Source: Sphingobacteriaceae bacterium (GTDB lineage Bacteria; Bacteroidota; Bacteroidia; Sphingobacteriales; Sphingobacteriaceae). Taken from it: a stretch of 64,000 nucleotides of DNA. The notes below the pieces were generated by a model. The model ran no database searches. It saw only the letters and a list, made by a program, of their open reading frames with translations, and was not told the origin of the DNA. Made by a program: the position numbers and the translations under genes. The stretch is taken from positions 62,001 to 126,000 of the forward strand of contig JACMJM010000062.1 of NCBI GenBank assembly GCA_014380615.1. The letters run 5' to 3'. Below are positions 55,101 through 62,217 of the stretch, in pieces; position 1 is the first letter of the stretch; every line of letters starts with the position of its first letter.

Positions 55101-57652
55101 AATATGCCGGTGCGGCAAAGAAATACAGCTATACCCGCTATGATGATCTGGGCAGGATCATAGAGGTAGGCGAGAAAACACCGGCTACGCAGTTAGATCC
55201 GGAAATCAGCTTTTTAACCGAGGGGCAGGTGCAGAGCCTTTTGGCAGATAATTATACAGGCGACAGCCAGATCACCAAAACGTATTATGATGAACCAGCC
55301 TCACCGCAGGAGGCGGGGATCGAGATCAGTATTCCGAGTCAGCAGCAGAACCTGGAAAAACGCGTAGCAGCCACCACCTACCGTGCAACCCGTAATGCGC
55401 CTACAGTAAGCGGGACCTATTACAGCTATGATATTGCCGGCAACGTAGATAAGCTGTGGCAGAGCGTACCGGGGTTGGGACTCAAAAAGATCCAGTACCA
55501 GTACGACTTGGTGAGCGGAAAAGTAAACTTCGTAGCCTACCAGCATGAAACGGGCGGCAGTGACGGGTTTTACTACCGGTATAAATACGATGCGGAAAAC
55601 AGGTTAACGGAAGCCTACGGCGGCACGGAAGGCGAGCTGAAGCCCGAAGGCGGCAGCTATATTGTAAACGAGCGCCAGCTGGCCAGGTACTATTACTATA
55701 AACATGGTCCGCTGGCGAGGGTAGAGCTTGGCGATGAAGTGCAGAAGATCCAGGGAGTGGATTATGCCTATACGCTTCAGGGCTGGTTGAAGGGCGTGAA
55801 CGGAGCGAAGATCAGCGCGGCAATGGCCGATGTACAGGGAAGCAGTATTCCTAAAGATGTGATGGGGTATTCGCTGGGGTATTATGAAGGGGATTATACG
55901 GCGATTGGTGCGGGAGCGACAGCTTTTGACAGCCGGATCGCCACGACTGAGAATCTGGGTAAGAACCTGTATAACGGTAACATCAGCCAGATAGCGGTGT
56001 CGCTGAGCAAGTTTAATGATATCAGTTATGCTTACCGGTACGATCAGCTAAACCGGCTGGTAGCGATGAATCCGTTTAACGGAAACACGAAGCAGAATGC
56101 CTATGCAGAGAAGATCAGTTATGACGGGAACGGAAACATCAAGACCTACGAGCGGAACGATAAGGACGGTAACGTGATGGATAACCTGAGCTATAGCTAC
56201 AAGACCGGGAACAACCAGTTGCGGCAGGTGAGCGATGCGGTAACGACAGCAAACATACCAGAGGATCTGGAGAGCGGTCAGGGAGCAGATAATTACCGGT
56301 ATGATGAAATCGGAAACCTGGTAGCCGATGATCAATCGAACCCCGGAGAGAAGCTGACGGATATTAAGTGGACGGTGTATGGTAAGATAGAAAGTGTGAC
56401 GAAAGAAGTTAATGGCCAGGTCTCGGTAGTCAATTATAAATACGACCCGAGCGGTAACCGGATCAGTAAGGAAGTAAACGGAAAAACTACGTATTACATT
56501 AGGGACGCACAGGGGAATACCCTATCTTTATATAGCCAGGAAAATGGCACCACGAAGTGGGATGAGCAGTATTTGTATGGAAGTTCGAGACTGGGACTGT
56601 GGAAGCCGAGTGAGGTAGCGGGAGTTGCTTCAAACGTTCTTTGGAATGATTACAGGGGGGCGGTGAATTATCAAATGAGTAACCACTTAGGGAATGTGCT
56701 TGCAGTGGTAAGTGACCGGACTGTTGACGGAAATAATGGCAAGGAAGCAGAGGTATTGAGTGCGACGGATTATGCGCCGTTTGGGATGGAGCTGGTTGGA
56801 AGAACGTTTAATAATGGAAATTATCGTTACGGCTTTAACGGGCAAGAGAAGGATGATGAAGTAGCTAAAGGACTTTATACTGCGGAGTATTGGGAGTATG
56901 ATAGTAGGATTGGGAGAAGATGGAATGTTGACCCAATAGTTAAGCCTTGGGAAAGTCCCTATTTAGCATTTTCTGGTAATCCAATTTATTTCGCTGATCC
57001 ACATGGAGATAACTCCATAGTAACTGTAAAGAAGGATAAAGAGGGAAAAATCACTGGTATTAATGTCTCCGCTAAGGTCTTTATCAAGGGAAGTGGGGCA
57101 AGTAAAGAAAGAGCAACAGCACTAACAAAGTCTGCAAAAGAAACATATAAAACTAAGACTGTGGATGGTGTTGTTGTAAGTTTTGATATTGAATTTATTT
57201 ATGATCCAAAAAAGAAGGAAGAAAATACAAGCACTTTCAATGGCGAAAATCTTTTAACATTTTCAAAAAAGCCCGAGAACAATAATGTTACTCCTCGAGA
57301 TGTCTCACACGTTAATGCTTTTACCTATGCAGGGAGTCCGACAAGATATGCAGGTGAAACCGGCACTATTCATAATTCAGGCAAATCTACCAATACTGTT
57401 ATGCATGAAACCCTCCATTTGTTAGGGTTGTCAGATAGATACGACGAACAAACGGGCAAACCTCATAAAGGGTATGGAAATGATATTATGGGAGCCGCAG
57501 GAAAGACTGCAATGAGTGTATCTCATTATAGAAATCTCATCGAACATGTGAAAAGTAATCAGACCCGAATAAGTAAGCAGGGCGTTCTTATTTCAACTGA
57601 AACCGTTGATCTTAAGTATGACAAAAAAGGAAAGCCAACACTAAAGCATTAA
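49142..57652 (+). CDS. Giant RHS-repeat protein with metallopeptidase tip
   Basis: This 2836-residue protein has a signal peptide (about 1-25, ending FQVVAQ). A DUF6443-like region is near 320-390 (VLTYFDGALRQRQAITINN). A long middle region with many Cys pairs follows, then a LamG-like domain (about 1720-1910), YD/RHS repeats from about 1946 (YYAYNSLNQVDWQKTPDGGE), and the RHS core end (about 2505-2622: YGFNGQEKDDE, YDSRIGRRWNVDP). The last ~215 residues are a variable tip with HETLHLLGLSD (H2755, E2756, H2759, D2765) and a Met-turn-like NDIMG (M2783), the HExxHxxGxxD zincin signature. GC falls in the tip. The tip is likely the effector. Confidence 0.9.
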   Translation: MKTCMRLSITCIILLKLCLFQVVAQERISNSCVAKVNETFTLADEKFTGPLWSSMDWQSFRIYNSFTLQLQDNSQIPAGFAAIATIEVKYWKHPSSVNPVPSDPETGTKTFQLRVDKPAASGTGKFSQTYEMPTDERGGYVVAKVLNVSYINGNAQAENFVKLSGTLLIDRVFNMSGAAVMFEASLIDNNKVLSVDVDSYAGAEEFDIEWTLIDQGTGSRWNTADAMNSSNLSQNTAPLGEALDDLFRNNATRVSTQEDYKIPLVYNTKYIAVRVRPVQYRDGFRVEGTWQYSLKPNNGFGAYAIWTVTPHQTNLNWLMSATYAEEGKKKNVLTYFDGALRQRQAITINNSDHVTTAQENIYDPFGRQVVSILPAPVSTAGLNYIPKLNLSDTRVDANNVKLAYSYLDVNNAGCEAVPAKLSNTSGTGLYYSSSAANTFKSQLNGVYIPEANGYPFSVTQFMPDNTGRVKVQGGVGEKFQPGDMNNHVTKYYYAKPQQWELDRMFGSDAGRADHYSKNIVLDPNGQLSINYLNAAGKTVATALTSHAPANLESLATATIPADNSPEVKFETLFRPEEFVFNNTNLTLSGKGTYVTTIDNQLLKVQFTMDQLVSNYLKSGQSFCKSCEYAVKIKVTDACGLNVSYSPAAPIIIGGAAALDCINKDPQRIDLDVQTTTVGEYYFSFEFALNRENIDAATKDFVTNALAGKQLTNRIEYILQEIQKINFSTDFNDCKTCTEKLLTDEGLKAAFAAKFLELQLTAAEKSDSRLNAFIQTQYNQLKQSCTNLQTNCVSDICSRAEQSMLADLSPGGQFASFIYDGSTNSPLDPLTNILFRHFKTAVGSDPGVFSSHADVDETADKVILEDGSVIYPDDAAFGIDHLIKYWKPRWGQKFLQFHPEICKLDFCKANAGSNNWDYQVTELVNSLSEAEARFGAFASTDTEYLLRHDPFFTGRTSLYQEFLTKLNNYSLEVNPAAPVKSLSAYIDFSLYCGYTPGSGANLNGSAVESGDLWMYQCSPLQSCRVKQREWDLFKRYYSELKQKVVYKYRDEVDCAGSNPCKIGPDFTINGSSACVEAKDFVLEYNSARTGCGPNQSVVRLKYTKGSIPQNITVNLVYPPAFYRLNYNNTLTYHNLPTKVSFVKGESQREFCVYHSVSRLMDIRISHIECGSNYSGKAMVGKWKKTGKREVTYNSQMEVITDVPISELNTVAYDYHFLVDAAFRQPAFVYFEDQPKKDWDIDQTTNELVIGAAGSQERFFIISLNEKELVLLKKTGTYSDLIITYKLLPYDDIGAYPEGPELEITNNTSGWGTVIYTPKPVTTGPAQADICNAYKNKISRFPELIASLPAGFNPQVYKYEHEVLLKEQIATSCEASSILWMKRLDAGIEEKYASSTLSERHAIKTNIRQALINLCANAGDVDHLYGASTLPSAKQTTGGLNSFEDILNSFDNGGGLTSKFNPWLIEYPLPYETISVNNNRVISNTGTAICDALTALIAQKPSAQNENSFLEEKLTLANAEVLDLKKSCSNCRYLLEQDQLLSPLLQGANSSCITSATVSSAVSVLNGKLSGGFSASSPNYLQILTTYLNQTYGRSLSASSIARLNSGKITELCPDITFSNIKADAFASTKAGINTALYNAITAYDTYITEESKAFRQAYIQTCGSVKASASLKVAQGIYHYTLYYYDDGGNLVRTVPPAGVNLLNAEQTKAVEAARKAGATNDCVEFANYSVTTDEATAFNGLSTTLENPAAAAAEFWLYNGSNQNSQTLITTSDKQYMLDVCINNDHLNVVVYTLKDASGSMITISRSNHITFNIASRKPLSDWTHLVIQAADGMSSGQLKVYLNGLQLSGALGGSPSGGCGWEISTSGGVLSVPKNISALKHLRTYQREMSNAEIAQNAASACFIPLNMPVLWARFNVPAPGSSTTVGAGSTVERSMGPNYPAHTMITYYAYNSLNQVDWQKTPDGGESRFWYDEKGRLIASQNARQYAGAAKKYSYTRYDDLGRIIEVGEKTPATQLDPEISFLTEGQVQSLLADNYTGDSQITKTYYDEPASPQEAGIEISIPSQQQNLEKRVAATTYRATRNAPTVSGTYYSYDIAGNVDKLWQSVPGLGLKKIQYQYDLVSGKVNFVAYQHETGGSDGFYYRYKYDAENRLTEAYGGTEGELKPEGGSYIVNERQLARYYYYKHGPLARVELGDEVQKIQGVDYAYTLQGWLKGVNGAKISAAMADVQGSSIPKDVMGYSLGYYEGDYTAIGAGATAFDSRIATTENLGKNLYNGNISQIAVSLSKFNDISYAYRYDQLNRLVAMNPFNGNTKQNAYAEKISYDGNGNIKTYERNDKDGNVMDNLSYSYKTGNNQLRQVSDAVTTANIPEDLESGQGADNYRYDEIGNLVADDQSNPGEKLTDIKWTVYGKIESVTKEVNGQVSVVNYKYDPSGNRISKEVNGKTTYYIRDAQGNTLSLYSQENGTTKWDEQYLYGSSRLGLWKPSEVAGVASNVLWNDYRGAVNYQMSNHLGNVLAVVSDRTVDGNNGKEAEVLSATDYAPFGMELVGRTFNNGNYRYGFNGQEKDDEVAKGLYTAEYWEYDSRIGRRWNVDPIVKPWESPYLAFSGNPIYFADPHGDNSIVTVKKDKEGKITGINVSAKVFIKGSGASKERATALTKSAKETYKTKTVDGVVVSFDIEFIYDPKKKEENTSTFNGENLLTFSKKPENNNVTPRDVSHVNAFTYAGSPTRYAGETGTIHNSGKSTNTVMHETLHLLGLSDRYDEQTGKPHKGYGNDIMGAAGKTAMSVSHYRNLIEHVKSNQTRISKQGVLISTETVDLKYDKKGKPTLKH

Positions 57653-57653
57653 T

Positions 57654-58151
57654 ATGAGACTAATTGTAGTTTTAATCGTAATCAGCTTATCGACTAGCTC
57701 TTGTCAAAACTCACCATTAAAGAGAGGCAAGGTAAAAAGAGATATTACTCAATTTGAGGGTAGTGCGTATGTGTTTTTTAACTTAGAAATGACGCGAGAT
57801 CGCGTGTATATAATTCCATCAAATGCAATAGATAAAAAAAAAATCATTAAAGAGGAATTCATGATCGCAAATAATCCTTCAAGTATTCAAGTCAATCTTG
57901 GGAGGAACTATCTGTTAAAGTTAGAATATGATAAAAATAAACAGTTGTTGAGAGAGAAAATATGTTGTATTCCTTACGACTCGATGTATTATTCCAAAGT
58001 TTATATAAAGTATGCCAATTATAAGAAGGTGAACATGGACCACCTTGACCAAAACAATAGAATGATAAGAGCAACGGAGTTGGATAGTTGTAATACTTGG
58101 TATATCAATGAAACAGACTCATCCAGCTTTACGCTGTTCAAGGTTTATTAA
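57654..58151 (+). CDS. Lipoprotein, candidate immunity protein to the RHS tip
   Basis: The 165-residue protein begins with a lipoprotein signal (IVVLIVISLSTSSC, Cys 17). The rest is charged, with a Cys pair in EKICCIPY, and has no recognised family. It starts one base after the RHS stop (TAAT-ATG), and it shares the low GC of the RHS tip; both are typical of toxin-immunity pairs. A periplasmic lipoprotein fits an effector active in the envelope. Direct evidence is lacking. It could instead be a modulator or an unrelated small lipoprotein. Confidence 0.7.
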   Translation: MRLIVVLIVISLSTSSCQNSPLKRGKVKRDITQFEGSAYVFFNLEMTRDRVYIIPSNAIDKKKIIKEEFMIANNPSSIQVNLGRNYLLKLEYDKNKQLLREKICCIPYDSMYYSKVYIKYANYKKVNMDHLDQNNRMIRATELDSCNTWYINETDSSSFTLFKVY

Positions 58152-58221
58152 GCATCTGTAGATAGTGTATCGTCCTAAAATAAGTTTACACGAAAAACCA
58201 CCCAAAGCTGGTGCGAGCGAG

Positions 58222-58250
58222 TGCTGGTGCGAGCTTGTAGCTCGTACCTT
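58222..58250. repeat. Left REP of the RAYT element
   Basis: 29 bases exactly inverted at 58823-58851. The core CGAGCT-tgt-AGCTCG-type hairpin follows a GCTGGTG foot, as in REP sequences recognised by RAYT transposases. Confidence 0.9.
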
Positions 58251-58263
58251 AAATGGAGCGCAA

Positions 58264-58808
58264 TTGAGTCGCAAATACAAATTTTATAATAAAGAAGGGC
58301 TGTACTTTGTAAGCTTTGCTACGGTATACTGGATAGATGTATTTGTACGGGAACTTTATTTTGAAAAGCTGGTAGAGAGCTTAAATTTCTGCAGAAAAGA
58401 AAGGGGATGGAGATTTATTGTTGGTGCATTATGCCGAGTCATGTTCATTTAATATTCAGAGCAAAGAATGGAGATCCGGGAGAAGTATTAAAAAGCTTTA
58501 AAACGTTTACGTCAAAAGCATTGCAAAAGCAGATAGAAGAAAATATTCAGGAAAGCAGAAAAGACTGGATGTTATCATTGATGGAACAGGCCGGTGCAAC
58601 GAATAGTAATGTGAAAAACCGACAGTTCTGGCAGCAGAATAATAAGCCGATAGAATTGTGGAGTGCGGATGTGATCGATCAGAAGGTAGAGTATATACAT
58701 AATAATCCGGTGGCATCTGGCTTTATAACAGAGGCACATCATTGGAAGTATAGTAGTGCGGCAGATTATAGTGGTGGAAAGGGAGTTATGGATATTGATC
58801 TTGTGTGA
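58264..58808 (+). pseudogene. REP-associated tyrosine transposase (Y1/HUH), one frameshift
   Basis: The gene starts at TTG 58264 (MSRKYKFYNKEGLYFVSFAT) and is interrupted near 58400, where frame 1 continues to a stop at about 58452 and frame 2 gives MEIYCWCIMPSHVHLIFRAK to 58808. One missing A in the run GAAAGGGG (58398-58405) explains the break. The HUH metal motif is H-V-H in MPSHVHLIF; the catalytic Tyr is in KVEYIHNNPV. RAYTs cut and mobilise single-stranded REP sequences. The copy is probably dead unless the break is a sequencing error. Confidence 0.88.
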
Positions 58809-58822
58809 TGTGCTTGGGTGGA

Positions 58823-58851
58823 AAGGTACGAGCTACAAGCTCGCACCAGCA
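58823..58851. repeat. Right REP of the RAYT element
   Basis: Exact reverse complement of 58222-58250. It lies 14 bases after the RAYT stop codon. Confidence 0.9.
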
Positions 58852-58936
58852 AGGGAGGAAAGGTGATTCTATCCCAAAACGATGATGAGTAACTGGATTT
58901 TAAATCCAGATATAAAAAGACAATAAAAAAATAATA

Positions 58937-61402
58937 ATGAAGAAAATCAGTGTACTTCTATTCGCAGCACTACTGGCAGTTAGTGCTTTTTCACAAACAA
59001 ATACGTTTCCTTCAAGCGGAAGTACAGGTGTAGGTACAACCACGCCAGCTACAACATTGGAGGTTAAGGACGGGGCGCCAATCATAACACTTACCCCCCA
59101 AAATTATAATGGCTTGTACCGTTCGTATTTTGGCACGCATGGAAATGCTATTCCCTTTTTGGTTTTTGGTAATAATGGCCAAAACGAAATCAGAGCAGGA
59201 AATACCGCTGCAGGTGGGTTTTTGGATTTCATAACCAATAATAGTAACGGCTATGACCTTCCTTCAAACGGGATACATGCAATGCGTCTGGCAGCCAATG
59301 GATACCTTGGTATTGGCAATATTAACCCACAGCATAAGCTTGATGTTAGTGGAAGTGGGCATTTCTCCGGTGATCTTAAAGCATCAGGTAAACTCGTTGT
59401 AGCCAGCGGTACGTACGAGGGTACAATGATCTTCAATAATAATACAGGCTGGAGGTCGGGTATATCAACCCGCGACGGGGGAGTAGCAGAGATGCGGATC
59501 TGGACAAAGAACTATGGTTCGATTTATTTAGCAAATAATCACGACGGGGAACTTCCCGCTACTGCCGTACCTACTGATGGAATGAAATTAATGAGTAACA
59601 ACCTTGGGATCGGGAGTTTTACAGCAACAGAAGCGATTGGCTATAAGTTCCATGTAAAAGGGACGTCAAAGTTTACCGAGGATGCAATCTTTGATAGCAG
59701 GCTCACGGCAAACAATCTTATCGCAAGTAATGCCTTCTTTGTTGGATACACCTCGGATCCTGCTTCCTCCCTTGAAAACAAATTTGCGGTAAATGGCAAT
59801 AGCTATTTTAACGGAAACAGCAAGGTTACCGGAGATATTACTGCCTTGAAGCTGATCTTAACCAACGGCCAATACGACGGAACCTTAGTTTTCAATAATA
59901 ACGAGGGCTGGAAATCCGGAATCTCGTCCCGGGATGCTGGGAATGCAGAAATGCGGATCTGGACAAGGAATGCTAACTCGATGTATTTCGCAAATGGGTA
60001 TGATGGCTCTCAAGTAGGATCAACATTGCCAACCGATGGAATGAAGCTGGCTGATAATAAGCTAGGCATTGGCGGCTTTACCGTAAATGAGGCCATTGGG
60101 TATAAGCTTCATGTAAAAGGTACATCGAATTTTACGGACAAATTAAGTGGTACCTCAGCTTCATTTACGGGCAATGTAGGTATTGGCACCATTACCGATG
60201 ATGGAATAAACAAATTGCAAGTTAATGGAAGAATAAAAACCACTGCTCTTGTCATCTCAGGCGAACTCGCTACTTCTCCGAGTGCTTCGGAAGTTCTGAC
60301 ACTTAATCCGACAACCAGAGAGGTAGAAAAAGTGTCGCTTAATAATGTATCTGGCGCTCCTGTGAGCGGTAGTACTAATTATATTCAAAATCAATCCGCG
60401 GTTTCCCAGCCGGCATCTATTAACATCAGTGGAAATGCCGCGTTCGGTGGTACACGTATTACATCAAATTTTACAACGAATTTGCAATCTTCAGTTATTT
60501 CAGACTGGTATAATAATGGTAGTGCAAGAAGTAAGATTTTTGCGAACGGTGGCCAGGAATGGAACTTAAATGCAGGTCCCGAAGTAGGGAGAGTTTTAGT
60601 AAGTACACCCGGAGGTAAACCTGGCATTACAATGTTTACTGCAGGGGATACAAACAGATCAGACTTTTATTATCTTGATAATACAACTCTTCAAATTGGG
60701 TTTGTTGCCGATTATAACAATGGCGGTGGTCTTAGTATAAAAGCCGGTGGAAATTTAGGCGTAGGCGTATTGGTACCTACTGCCAGACTGCATCTAAAAG
60801 CTGGAACAGATGCAATAGCGCCATTCAAATTTACCGCAGGATCCAATTTAAGCACCCCACAATCAGGAGCTATGGAATGGGATGGCAGCAAGTTGTATCA
60901 AACTGATAATGCGGGCAACCGCAATACAATCGCTTACCTGTCCGACCTATCGGCTACAACAATAAACGAATCAAATCTTGTTCATAGAACCCTCGACGAA
61001 TCTATTGCGGGTACAAAAACATTTAGCGGGAACGTAGGCATAGGTACCACAAATCCGGGCACCTACCAATTGGCAGTAAAAGGTACTATAAAAACGCAAG
61101 CTATTAAAGTAGATCCAAGCAACTGGTCTGATTATGTCTTTTACGACTCTTACAAGCTGCCATCATTAAAGGATGTTGAGAAATACATTAAAGAAAAACA
61201 GCACCTTCCTGATATTCCTTCTGAAGCCGATGTGAAAAAGAACGGTATTGAACTGGGAGAGATGAATTCTTTATTACTGAAGAAGATTGAAGAATTGACG
61301 CTTTACATGATTGAGAAAGATAAACAGCTTGAAAGAGCTAATGAAAAAATTGATGCTTTAGCTAAGAAAGTTGATGCATTATCAAATAAAATTAAGAAAT
61401 AG
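58937..61402 (+). CDS. Exported tail-fibre-like repeat protein
   Basis: The 821-residue protein has a signal peptide (MKKISVLLFAALLAVSAFSQ). It contains many GxxNPxxKLxVxG-type units, as in Bacteroidota tail-fibre-like proteins (KLDVSGSGHFSGDL, KFHVKGTSKFTED). A ~100-residue segment is duplicated (about 155-250 and 305-400: SGISTRDGGVAEMRIWTKN and SGISSRDAGNAEMRIWTRN). The end is a coiled coil (EKIDALAKKVDALSNKIKK) after HLPDIPSEADVKKNGIELG. These are usually secreted trimeric surface proteins. It follows the RHS/RAYT block but its tie to the RHS system is unproven. Start ATG 58937. Confidence 0.82.
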   Translation: MKKISVLLFAALLAVSAFSQTNTFPSSGSTGVGTTTPATTLEVKDGAPIITLTPQNYNGLYRSYFGTHGNAIPFLVFGNNGQNEIRAGNTAAGGFLDFITNNSNGYDLPSNGIHAMRLAANGYLGIGNINPQHKLDVSGSGHFSGDLKASGKLVVASGTYEGTMIFNNNTGWRSGISTRDGGVAEMRIWTKNYGSIYLANNHDGELPATAVPTDGMKLMSNNLGIGSFTATEAIGYKFHVKGTSKFTEDAIFDSRLTANNLIASNAFFVGYTSDPASSLENKFAVNGNSYFNGNSKVTGDITALKLILTNGQYDGTLVFNNNEGWKSGISSRDAGNAEMRIWTRNANSMYFANGYDGSQVGSTLPTDGMKLADNKLGIGGFTVNEAIGYKLHVKGTSNFTDKLSGTSASFTGNVGIGTITDDGINKLQVNGRIKTTALVISGELATSPSASEVLTLNPTTREVEKVSLNNVSGAPVSGSTNYIQNQSAVSQPASINISGNAAFGGTRITSNFTTNLQSSVISDWYNNGSARSKIFANGGQEWNLNAGPEVGRVLVSTPGGKPGITMFTAGDTNRSDFYYLDNTTLQIGFVADYNNGGGLSIKAGGNLGVGVLVPTARLHLKAGTDAIAPFKFTAGSNLSTPQSGAMEWDGSKLYQTDNAGNRNTIAYLSDLSATTINESNLVHRTLDESIAGTKTFSGNVGIGTTNPGTYQLAVKGTIKTQAIKVDPSNWSDYVFYDSYKLPSLKDVEKYIKEKQHLPDIPSEADVKKNGIELGEMNSLLLKKIEELTLYMIEKDKQLERANEKIDALAKKVDALSNKIKK

Positions 61403-61474
61403 CAAAGGAAATTGCCCCGTAATGCATAAGAAACTAAAACCTAATCGTATACAAATGAAGAAATTATTACACCG

Positions 61475-61671
61475 CTGTTCGAGATATGCTATCTCGAAGC
61501 CCTATCATAGGTTCTGCGAACCGTTACAAGATATACAGCCTGTCCAATCAGTCATGCTTTTTTAAGGCCATGTCTTGCTTACGGAATGCAGTTAACATAC
61601 ATTATTGCCACTGTTTTTCTGGTCAATAAAGTGTTTACCTGCCCATACTGGTCGTAGTGTCTCGCTACGAC
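61475..61671. repeat. Cluster of palindromes, possibly diverged REPs
   Basis: Three hairpins lie in the gap between the tail-fibre-like gene and the convergent toxin gene: TTCGAGAT-atgct-ATCTCGAA (61478-61498), GGTTC-tgc-GAACC (61510-61522) and GTCGTAG-tgtctcg-CTACGAC (61651-61671, followed by TTTT). The first and third are preceded by GCTG or ACTG, recalling the foot of the RAYT REPs. The last may also work as a terminator. Apparent ORFs here are not supported. Confidence 0.6.
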
Positions 61672-61684
61672 TTTTAAGCTTACT

Positions 61685-62014
61685 TTATTCAGGTACAGCC
61701 TTTAGCAATTCCTGTAATTCTTTCGGCGATAAGTTTTCTTTTTCAGACTTATCATAAATAGCCAGAAGATACACGTCGTTTTCAGTAAGGACGATATTGA
61801 TAATCACCCTTGCACCGCCTGATTTGCCCTTTCCTTTGGAGGCGATAGCCAGGCGTATTTTATAACAACTGCTGCCAATGGGCGTACCGATTTCAGGGTT
61901 TTCTTTAAGTTGGCCTACCAGCTCTAAAAGCTCATTTTTTAGCGAAGCATATTTTTTGATAAGCCGTTTAGCCTGCTTTTCAAAAACATCAAGGGTTTTA
62001 ACACTATAGCTCAT
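61685..62014 (-). CDS. RelE/HigB-like toxin
   Basis: The 109-residue protein has a RelE/ParE-type core: VFEKQAKRLIKKYASLKNEL, the region CYKIRLAIASKGKGKSGGAR, VIINIVLTENDVYLLAIYDK and a C-terminal EKENLSPKELQELLK. Such toxins usually cut mRNA on the ribosome or block gyrase. It overlaps the small gene before it by 11 bases. With the two genes upstream it forms a three-gene minus-strand operon. Start ATG 62014. Confidence 0.85.
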   Translation of the reverse strand: MSYSVKTLDVFEKQAKRLIKKYASLKNELLELVGQLKENPEIGTPIGSSCYKIRLAIASKGKGKSGGARVIINIVLTENDVYLLAIYDKSEKENLSPKELQELLKAVPE

Positions 62015-62210
62015 TTAAAAAATCATCAGCGTTACGGGCGTTCTTTTTACCAGCCCTAATCAGCTTTATTTCCTCCACCGCTTCCTTGATTTCCTGCATA
62101 AGCAAAGCCTTGCTATCGGTTAGAGTAGTGGTTTTTACGTAAGGTAATCCTCTTAATACTTCAAGTAAAGAGAGCGCCTTGTTATCTTTAATATCGAGTA
62201 ATACTTTCAT
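62004..62210 (-). CDS. Antitoxin of the RelE-like pair
   Basis: This 68-residue, charged, helix-rich protein (KVLLDIKDNKALSLLEVLRG, then EIKEAVEEIKLIRAGKKN) overlaps the toxin start by 11 bases. Size, order and overlap are typical of an antitoxin, although the family is not recognised by a strong motif. The XRE regulator lies seven bases upstream. Start ATG 62210. Confidence 0.75.
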   Translation of the reverse strand: MKVLLDIKDNKALSLLEVLRGLPYVKTTTLTDSKALLMQEIKEAVEEIKLIRAGKKNARNADDFLNEL

Positions 62211-62217
62211 GGTTTGA

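Larger units (their letters stand above)
58201..58851 (+). mobile_element. REP-associated tyrosine transposase element with flanking REPs
   Basis: A frameshifted RAYT gene (58264-58808) is enclosed by perfect 29-bp inverted repeats (58222-58250 and 58823-58851). Each repeat itself contains a hairpin (GAGCT-tgt-AGCTC in the left copy) preceded by GCTGGTGC. A 19-base motif CCCAAAGCTGGTGCGAGCG at 58201-58219 recurs at 62709-62727. This is the layout of a RAYT with its REP substrates. Confidence 0.85.

Noticed and set aside
61371-61565. A 64-codon plus-strand ORF after the tail-fibre-like gene
   Set aside because: It starts inside the end of the real gene in another frame and runs across the hairpin cluster.
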